Shown here piece after piece: positions 54,701 to 64,000 of a DNA stretch of 64,000 bases. Numbering within the stretch: position 1 is the first letter of the stretch; each line of letters opens with the position of its first letter. Source of the DNA: Hymenobacter fodinae (GTDB taxonomy: Bacteria; Bacteroidota; Bacteroidia; Cytophagales; Hymenobacteraceae); assembly GCF_004745825.1 (NCBI RefSeq), contig NZ_SRLA01000002.1, positions 806,001-870,000 of the forward strand. The letters run 5' to 3'. Below the pieces are notes generated by a model, which was given only the letters and a program-made list of their open reading frames with translations, was not told the origin of the DNA and searched no databases. A program made the position numbers and the translations under genes.

Positions 54701-57700
54701 GAACTCACCGAGATTACGGAGTATATCCAGGACAAAGCTGGTCAGAACGCGGAGGTAATCTTCGGGCATGGCATTGATCCTACGCTGGGACAGAGCATCC
54801 GCGTAACGGTTATCGCCACGGGCTTTGCCCGGGAAGCGCACAATATCACTTCCGTGGTACCGCGTGGCTCCGAGTTAGCCGCCGCTCCTTCTACACCCGA
54901 TCCGCAAATCAACTTGTTTGACAAGGACCGTCAGGAGGCGCCCACAACACCCGCCGTTCCTACGTTTGGTATGCCCGTAGCACCCCCTACACCGGAGCCG
55001 CAGCCTGTGAAGTTCGATTTAGAAACTTCGCCCGCCCCAGTTGGGTACGTACCACCCGTAGTATCTGCGCCATCGGCTCCTGCCCCAGACCCCGTGCTGT
55101 ACCAGCAGCCGGTGCCACAGCCCGCCGCGCCCTCTACGGTGCAGCACACACTGAGCCGGCCATCGTTGGATGCCCGTGCGGAAGAGCGCCGTCGGCGCCT
55201 GCAGGAACTGAGCAATGGTCTGACAAATGATGCTATTAAAGACCAGCTCGACACACCAGCCTACTTGCGTCGGCAGGTGAAACTGGAGAACGTAGTTCCC
55301 TCTTCGGAGCAGAATATTAGCCGTTTCAACCTTTCGGACGATAACGAGCTATTAGGTGACAACCGGTTCTTACACGACAACGTTGACTAAGGAACGTTAG
55401 AAAATAAAAAAGCCTCTGTAGTGATTACAGAGGCTTTTTTGTTTTTGACAGACTTTCTAACGAGAAGGGTTTTGTTACAAATGGAGTATATCTAAAGCAA
55501 CATAGCGCCACGGCTCAATTGTAGTGGTAGTAGCTTCTTACTTAAGGTCGAGAACGAAGAGAATCAGGAACAGCACGTTCAGTAGAATCAGAAGGTAAGC
55601 GAGCTGGCTCGCCAAACTCTCGGTCGGGGCTGAGAGTACGGCCACGCGACTGTGAACGCGGAGCGACTGTATTGCAGCTAGCTATGGCTAGCAGGCCAAT
55701 AACGAGAAGCACACATAAAGTAAGCTGACGCTTTTGCATGAGAGTGCAATATAGACGTGGCGTTGAGGTAAAGGTAGCTGAACCAGTACAGGAATAGGTT
55801 AGGCTACTTTATGCACCTTATCCTATTGCTTAAACGGATCTGAAAACCGCTTATCGGTCACGAAGGAAGAGTCAGTGAGAGTGCGCAAAAAGGCCAGAAG
55901 CTGTGTTTTCTCGGTAGCTGTCAGATCTAGACGGGTGCCGTTGGGAGTATTTGATAGTAACACGTTCGGGTCTACAAAAGCACTGGTAGTCTGAACGTGC
56001 TCATTGTAGTGGTCCAAAACATCTTCCAGCGTCTTGAACCGACCATCGTGCATGTATGGAGCCGTAAGGGCGATGTTGCGGAGCGTAGGGGCTTTAAATT
56101 TGCCGCGGTCGGAGGCTAGGCCAGTTATAGCTCCACGGCCCGCATCCGCAAAGTTTACATCGAGGCCATTATTAAAGAAATCAGGGGAGGAGAACAGCCC
56201 CGTTTCACTGAAATGGCAATGATGGCAGGCCCCACCCCGGATAAACACTCCACCCACTTCGCCGGGATGGTTGTTGAATATGGCAGCTCCTTGCCGCTCC
56301 GTTGGAGTAAGCGAGCCGGTCTTACGCAAATACTGGTCGTAGCGGGAATTAGCAGAAATAAGAGTGCGCTCAAACTGGCCTAGCGCCTTCAAAACATTCT
56401 CCTCCGTGATGATACTTGTGCCAAACGCCTTCTGAAAAAGGGGGGGATATAAGTCGCTTTGTTGAAGTTTACGAACCCCTTCAGCAAGAAGCTGATGCAT
56501 TTCAACCGGATTCTCAATTGGAATACGGGCTTGTTGCTCCAGGCTTGTGGCCGCCCCATCCCAATTGAGTGTAGTTTCCCACAGCACATTGGCGAGCGAC
56601 ATAGTATTACGAGAATGGGGAAGGCCATCGCCCCCCACTGCTTTGGTTAAACCGTCGGTGAAAGCTTTGCTCTGCTGGTGGCAACTCCCGCAAGACTGAG
56701 TGCCTGTACGTGAAAGCCGGGGTTCATAGAACAGCTTCCGACCCAGATCGACGCCCTCAACCGTAAGGGGGTTGTCAGGGGGTATACTGATGGCTTGGGG
56801 AAGATTGCTCGGCAGCGTAAGCTGGTAAGGCGTGGTGGTATGCGAGTTTTCTCCCGTCTCTTCCGTTTTCTCATTTCCGCCGCAGCTAGCCAACGACAGG
56901 CCTAGGCACCAGAGAACAGCAAGGCGACGAAGAAGGAATGAAGGCATAGGGAAGCGGGCCTGAATACTTAGTAAGATACCGATTTGTGGGCAAAAGCGCT
57001 AGTAACCGATGGTGGAGTTTCGATGGCTGGCACTGGTGCAGCCAACCGCTTATCGTGGAGAAAGGATTCGTCGGTTAGGGTGTTGAGAAAGGCCAGAAGG
57101 TCGGTCTTTTCCTGAGGCGAAAGGGGTATTTGAGGGCGGCGATTAGGTTGTTGGAATATTGGGTCGAGAGTAGGTGAGGTGACAATCCCCTGGTCGTAAT
57201 GGTTCAGTACTTGTTCCAGCGTTTGGAATCGACCATCGTGCATGTAAGGCGCCGTAACGGCCACATTGCGGAGGCTAGGGACCTTGAAGCGCCCGACATC
57301 TGACCGACGACCAGTTATATGTGCCCGACCCGAATCGAGGGGAAATGCGCGGTCTAGGCCATTATTGCGGTACGATTCATCCGTGAACGTATCTCCAGCA
57401 TGGCAGGGAGTGCAGTTTCTGCGCAGAACTGACAAGCCGCGCAGTTCACTTTTCGACAACATACCTCCCGCTTCATGCCGTCTAAAGTGGTCGTAGCGGG
57501 AGTTGGCCGAGGTGAGACTGGCCGTGAATTGTGCCAGCACCCTGAGAAACTGATACGAGTCGATGGGTTGCCGACCGTAAAGCTTGGCGAAGCGCCGTTG
57601 GTAGTCAGGATTTGCGTTGAGCTTGTGGAGTACATTGGCTAGCGTTTCGCCCATCTCCAGATGGTTAGCGAGCGGCGCAAGAGGCATCGTTTCAATGTGA

Positions 57701-60700
57701 TTCGCGCCACCATCCCAGAGCAGTTCCTTGCGCCAGCGCAAGTTCTGCAGGCCAGGAGTATTGCGAGTACCGAGGTGGCCTAGCACGCCGCGGCTGTAAC
57801 GCTGTCCTGCATCCGAGAAAGCAGTGGCTTGCTTGTGGCAACTGCCGCAAGAAACTTCCCCCGTGCGCGACAGGCGGGCATCATAAAATAGGGCGCGCCC
57901 TAGTGCGAATGCTTCCGAAGATGCAGAATTCTGATCAAGAGCATATACGGGAGGCGGAAAGTTACTCGGTAGTTCAGTACCTGGAACCGACTGGCCAAAC
58001 CAACTAGTCTCAACATTTCGTGCAGTACAGGCCAGCACTAGGCCACTAGCAAGGCTCAATAGCCAATAGCCAAGCTTCCGGCGGGAATACCACATGACTA
58101 CGTGTTATTTTTCCTGCACCTGCCGTACAGTAAACATGCCTGCCGCGTAATTATCAGCCAGCCTCATAGCGCTAGGGCCAGCACCCATGATGTTATACGT
58201 ATCAGCAAAACGAATTGTGTTTGGGCCCGAGAGCATGCGCAACACATCTGCTTGCATCTGAACGGTAGGAACCCGGTCTTGTCGGATTTGAATGGTGGCG
58301 CCGGCTAAGGTAGGTGATATAACCCGGATGGCATTATTGGGTGTTTTGAACCCACCCACGTGAAGGAGTACTCCGTGGTTTCCAGGAGCCTGCGGAGAAG
58401 AACCTTCCAGCTTCGCGAAGATGTAGCCAGTATTCCAGTCCCAAAACATGCTGTTAATTGGGTCCAGTGCGCCAGCTTTTGCCCCCGACACGTTGTGCGT
58501 ACTATCCACACCCACCATGAAAGTAAGGGAAGAATAGTCACCAGCGGGTATACCGCTCAGGGTAATAGTTTTAGAGGCAGCCTTGGCCTCATCCACTAGG
58601 AAGTAGCTCTCCGGAACTGCGTACTCAGTACCATCGGCTTTGCCTAGCTTGAAGTTGGAGAGATAATACTTGAAAGTAGAGACAGTAAAACTTTCTCCCG
58701 CCGGCGTGGTGTAGGGTGTAGCTGAATTCAGTGTGAGTGAGGATCCTCCCACCACGTGGCTGATTTCTAGGTGAAGGGCGCTGCTAGGTTCCGCCTCCTT
58801 ATCAGTATTACCACAGCCGGTAAATACCAAAGCGACAATCAGGAATACCAAAAGCACTGAAAGCTTTGAGCGTGTCATGAGGCGAAACATTAGGAGCAAA
58901 TAATTAATAAGCAGGAGACAGGAGTGACTATTCACGCCAATCCACTAAGCTTATGTACCGATGGGGGAGGAATCTACCTGTTGAGTATTTTGAAGATAAC
59001 TGTTTGAAACCAACCTACGGGTTAGAAAGCGAGTAATGCTTCCACTTGTTCTTGCAGCAACTGCTGATAAAGTGGCTCTGTGAGTTGCCCTTCGCTAGTC
59101 AGGTATTTGTCAATGAAGGGTAGCCGCACGCGTTGGGGAAGCACAGCTGTACCAAGGTACATGAGTACATCTGTTAAGTGGTTCACGGGAAGCAGACCAC
59201 CTTGGCCACCCGAAGACAGGCCTACTAAAGCGGCTTTCTTGCCCCGAATACCACCAGGGTAGGGAAGACCATCAATAAACGCTTTCAACACCCCTGGGAA
59301 AGAGGCATTGTACTCCGGAACAATAAACACCAACTTATCCGCCGCTTCAGCCATTGCTACTAAGGTGTTGAAATGGTCGTGCGTGCCTGTATTGTGGTAA
59401 AGCGCAGTGCTGGTGAAGTCGACGGGCAGTTCGGTCAGATCAAGGATCTGAAAAGCTGCTTGATGCCCAGCTAAGTAAGAGCCATATACTTCGGCAATAC
59501 GACGGGCGCGGGAGTTGGGCCGGTTGGTACCAGCAACGATGGTAATCATGAAATCAAGTAAATTATATGAAGCAGTTCAAACGGCTACACATGCTCTTGT
59601 GTGCTTAGCAGGGGCTACTAGTACTCTCACCATCTGCAGTAACACAACAGCAACAAAAAAGCGAACCGGTTACCCGATTCGCTTTTTCTATGCTAGTAAC
59701 TGCAAACTTTACGCAAGGTTATTAGAAGTGGCCTTAGCGTTGATGTATTCACGGTTCATGATGGCAATGTTCTCCAGGGAGATACCCACTGGGCACTCAG
59801 CAGCACAAGAACCGATGTTGGAGCAAGCGCCGAAGCCCTCTTTATCCATCTGGGCTACCATGTTTTCCACGCGAGTTTTGCGCTCTACGTGCCCTTGAGG
59901 TAGCAATGCTAGCTGGCTTACCTTGGCCGACACAAACAGCATAGCCGAGGAATTTTTGCAAGACGCTACGCAAGCACCGCAGGCAATGCAAGTAGCTGCC
60001 TCAAATGCCCGGTCGGCAATGTCCTTCGGAATTGGAATCTCGTTGGCATCGGGAGTGCCACCCGTGTTGATTGAGATATAGCCACCCGCTTGGATGATGC
60101 GGTCGAAGGCAGAGCGGTCTACACTCAGGTCCTTGTTAACCGGGAAGGCAGCCGAACGCCAAGGCTCGATGGTGATGGTGTCACCGTCGGAGAACTTGCG
60201 CATGTGCAGCTGGCAGGTGGTGGTACCAGCCTCGGGACCGTGCGCACGGCCATTGATGAACAGGTTACACGAACCACAAATGCCCTCACGGCAGTCATGG
60301 TCGAATGCTACGGGCTCCTCGCCCTGACGCAGCAGATCCTCGTTCAGCACATCGAGCATTTCCAGGAACGACATATCCGGGGAGATGTCCTTCACCTGGT
60401 AATCCACAATGCGACCCTCGGTGTTGCGGTTACGCTGCCGCCACACTTTCAAGGTGAGGTTCATTGGTTTGGCATTGGGGTTACTTCCAGCCATTGTATT
60501 TCTAGGGTATAAAGTCTTGAAAAACTGGATTGAGTGGCCTAGCAGATGAAGCTAGGCCACTGCCACCTTATTTGTAGCTCCGCTGGGTAAGCTTCACGTT
60601 CTCGAAGCGCAGCTCTTCCTTATTCAGGATTTCGGGCTGGTTCTCGCCGTTGAACTGCCAGGCAGCCACGTACGTGAAGTTCTCGTCGTCACGGAGGGCC

Positions 60701-63700
60701 TCACCTTCCGGCGTCTGGTATTCCTCGCGGAAGTGGCCACCGCAGCTCTCGTTGCGGTTATAAGCGTCATCAATCATGAGCTCACCCAGTTCCAAGAAGT
60801 CGGCCACACGACCGGCATTTTCCAGCATTTGGTTCATCTCCTGATCGGTGCCGGTCAGTTTCAGGTCGCTCCAGAATTCACGACGTAGCTTCTGAATCTC
60901 CGTCTTGGCGTGGCGCAGACCCTCAGCGTTGCGGGCCATGCCGCAATACTCCCACATGATATGGCCTAGGGCCTTGTGGAACTCGGCAGGAGTACGCGTA
61001 CCGTTAATGCTCATCAGCTTCTCCACACGGGCCCGTACCCCGGCCTCCGCCTCCTTGAAGGCAGGGTGTTCGGTGGTAACAGGTTTGGGAGGAGTCTGGG
61101 CTAGGTAATCACCAATGGTGTACGGAATCACGAAGTAGCCGTCGGCTAAACCTTGCATTAGGGCCGAAGCGCCCAAGCGGTTAGCACCGTGGTCGGAGAA
61201 GTTACACTCACCGGTGGCGTATAGGCCGGGGATGGTAGTCTGCAGGTTATAGTCTACCCAGAGGCCACCCATGGTATAGTGCACGGCTGGGTAAATGCGC
61301 ATGGGCTGCTCGTAGGGATTCTCGCCAGTAATCTTGGCGTACATATCGAACAGGTTGCCGTACTTCTGGCTCACCCACTCGGCCCCGTTACGCTTAATAA
61401 CGTCGGCGAAGTCGAGGAACACGGCCAAGCCGGATCCACCTACACCGCGACCCTCGTCGCACATCTGCTTGGCATTGCGCGATGCCACGTCGCGAGGAAC
61501 GAGGTTACCGAAGGCAGGGTACTTACGCTCCAGGAAGTAGTCACGGTCCTCCTCCTTGATGTCACTTACGCGGATTTCGCCTTTGCGCAGACGCTCAGCA
61601 GTTTCCTTGGAAGCCGGCACCCATACACGGCCGTCGTTACGCAGCGACTCCGACATCAGCGTCAGCTTCGACTGGTAGTCGCCCGATACGGGGATACAAG
61701 TGGGGTGAATCTGGGTGAAGCAAGGGTTAGCAAAGAAGGCACCCTTCTTGTGCGCTCGCCAAGCAGCGGTGGCATTGCAATATTTGGCGTTAGTGCTCAG
61801 GTAGAATACGTTACCGTAACCACCGGTGGCCAGTACCACGGCGTGGGCCGCGTGCTGCTCAATCTCGCCGGTGATGAGGTTACGGGTGATGATGCCACGG
61901 GCCTGGCCGTCAACCACTACTAGGTCCAGCATTTCGCTGCGAGTGTACAGCTTCACTTTGCCGTAAGCTACCTGACGCGACAGAGCCGAGTAGGCACCCA
62001 GCAGCAGCTGCTGTCCGGTTTGGCCACGGGCGTAGAACGTGCGGCTCACCTGGGCGCCACCGAAGGAGCGGTTAGCCAGCAATCCACCGTATTCCCGGGC
62101 AAAAGGAACGCCCTGGGCCACGCATTGGTCGATGATGTTTACCGATACCTGGGCCAGACGGTACACGTTGGCCTCACGGGCACGGTAGTCACCACCTTTA
62201 ATGGTATCATAGAACAGACGGTACACCGAGTCACCGTCGTTCTGGTAGTTCTTGGCGGCGTTGATACCTCCCTGAGCGGCGATGGAGTGCGCACGGCGGG
62301 GAGAATCGTGGTAGGTAAACGCCTTTACGTTGTAGCCCAACTCGGCCAGGGAGGCCGCAGCGGAAGCACCAGCTAGGCCAGTACCTACAATGATTACGTC
62401 GTATTTACGCTTGTTAGCTGGGTTAACCAGCTTGACATTGAACTTATGCTTGTCCCACTTCTCGGCCAAAGGCCCTTCGGGAATTTTGGAATCCAGTATC
62501 ATGCGCTAAAATGAAAAGGGTGGGGGGCTAGCGAAGGGCCGGCTCCGTGGTAAGGGACTGCTCTACGGTGTTGCCCGTAGCAGGGCGTGGCTGGTAGGCC
62601 TCGCTGAAGAACATCACCAGAGGAATAATGGCAAACAGGGCAGATACAATCACCGAGAAGCCATAACCCGTCAGATAAATGGCGGGCGTATACTTGCGGT
62701 GGTTGAGGCCGAGAGTCTGGAAGCCGCTGCGGAAGCCGTGCCAGAGATGGTAGCCCAGGGCAATCTGCGAGAGGGCGTACAAAGCCACGTACCACGGAAT
62801 TTTGAAAGAGGCAGCTGCCACAGAATACAGGTCGCCCACGGGGTGGTCGAGGTTAGGCACGCGTACTTCGGCTAGGCCACCCATGGCATCAAAGCGGGAG
62901 CGAATCCAGAAGTTCATCAGGTGCACAATTAGGAAGATCAGCAGCAATGTGCCTAGCAAAGCCATGTTGCGGGAAGCCCACTGCGAGTTTTGCTCGGAGT
63001 GGTTCACCACGTAGGCCTGTCCGCCGCGGGCCTTCTTGTTTTTTACGGCCAGGGCCAAACCCTGGTAAATGTGCGCCAACAGGCCTAGCATTAGCACCAC
63101 TTCCATTGCCCGGATGACGGGATTGGTGCCCATGAACTCAGCCCAAAAGTTGAAAGAAGCGCCGCCATCGTGGCGAAGCATCTGGAGGTTAATCAATAAG
63201 TGAACCACCAGAAAGGAGCAGAGAAACAGGCCCGTGACAGCCATGATAAACTTGCGGCCGATGCTGCTGGAAAAGGTCTTTGTTATCCAACTCATAAGAG
63301 CTACTGAAAGGTTTGGGTAGGTCGGTTGTACTGGTCAAAGGTAGGGTCCAACCCGGTAGGAAACAATCTGCGCTTACCTTTCACGTTAGTAAGGAATAAT
63401 CTTGAATCTATCTACTGCCGGCTCCGTTAGAACTATAACGGTACTAGATTAACCCAACTAAGAGGTTTTTTGTTAGGTTCCTGACGCATTTTTACTGACC
63501 TTCTTTCCTTCGTTTTTTCGACTCTCAATACCCTGATTCTATGAAGCTTCCCTTACTTAACCGCGCCGCCCGTCTTGGGTTGGTGCTACTAGTATTGGTG
63601 CTGGCTTATTTTGGACTGACGCCTGCGGCCCACGCAACCCACCTGCGCGCCGGCGACATCCAAGCCAAGACGGATACAACGGCCGCCCGTAACCCGCGGC

Positions 63701-64000
63701 GCATCTTCTTTAAGATGGTGCTTTATGAAAGCAATGTAAACACGAGTGTGTCGCAAACTGAGGCCGATATCTTCTTTGGAGATGGTACCGTTACCCAAAA
63801 GATTCCGCGTGTCAGCAGAACGCCTGTCGGCTGTGATGGCACTACGTTTCGATTAGTATTTTATTTCGAACATACCTACCCCGCTGTTGGTCAATACACG
63901 GTACATTTTCTAGCTGAGAACCGCAGCATTGGGGTAAGGAATATGGCTAACTCCCAGGGGCAGAGTTTCTATATTTCTTCACGCATAACCATTGACCCGG

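Overview
The window looks like chromosomal DNA of a pigmented Bacteroidota bacterium of the Cytophagales, most likely Hymenobacter or a close relative. The evidence is a moderately GC-rich sequence, TAnnTTTG-type -7 promoter elements instead of Shine-Dalgarno sites, a CrtW/CrtZ carotenoid gene set, TonB receptors with a carboxypeptidase-like N-terminal domain, a di-haem peroxidase/MbnP cluster, and a division/cell-wall cluster in the Bacteroidota order. No prophage, insertion sequence, CRISPR array or rRNA was seen. The genus call rests on recalled family resemblance, not on a search.

Layout. 1-13.9 kb: end of an amino-acid permease, a small Tudor-like protein, a pair of exported amidohydrolase-family proteins, a LuxR-type response regulator, an OmpA/ricin-type envelope protein, small unknowns, a YgjP-type metalloprotease, a BLUF blue-light sensor and a beta-barrel protein. 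14-21.2 kb: a SnoaL-like protein, tRNA-Leu(CAA) just behind hscB, a monooxygenase-fold protein, a DUF62 SAM hydrolase, PhoH, a GNAT acetyltransferase and ComEC. 21.4-31.2 kb: enoyl-CoA hydratase, then a carotenoid region (crtZ, a MerR/B12-type regulator, an ECF-like sigma factor, crtI, crtB, an exported unknown, ispH, crtW). 31.3-34.1 kb: a TPR histidine kinase and a LytTR regulator, transcribed toward each other and overlapping at their ends. 35-38.4 kb: an HMA-domain protein, a TonB receptor with a Met/His-rich stretch and a HYC_CC_PP-type protein, probably metal (copper) related. 38.8-55.4 kb: the dcw cluster mraZ-rsmH-ftsL-ftsI-murE-mraY-murD-ftsW-murG-murC-ftsQ-ftsA-ftsZ. 55.5-59.5 kb: a small lipoprotein, two di-haem peroxidases, an MbnP-family lipoprotein and an FMN reductase. 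59.7-63.3 kb: succinate dehydrogenase/fumarate reductase (sdhC-sdhA-sdhB). 63.5 kb to the end: start of a large surface protein, cut by the window edge.

How parts work together. IspH feeds isoprenoid precursor to CrtB and CrtI; CrtZ and CrtW would hydroxylate and ketolate the product. The B12-type MerR regulator, the sigma factor and, 10 kb away, an intact BLUF protein suggest light or stress control of pigment. No lycopene cyclase gene is present in the window.

The most striking unexplained signal is a non-palindromic octamer, TGGCCTAG (reverse complement CTAGGCCA). I found about 55 copies by hand, about one per 1.2 kb against roughly two expected. More than half lie in intergenic DNA or on stop codons, and several are paired into hairpins. 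Density and behaviour resemble DNA uptake sequences or cyanobacterial HIP1 elements. Several other short intergenic repeats are also present.
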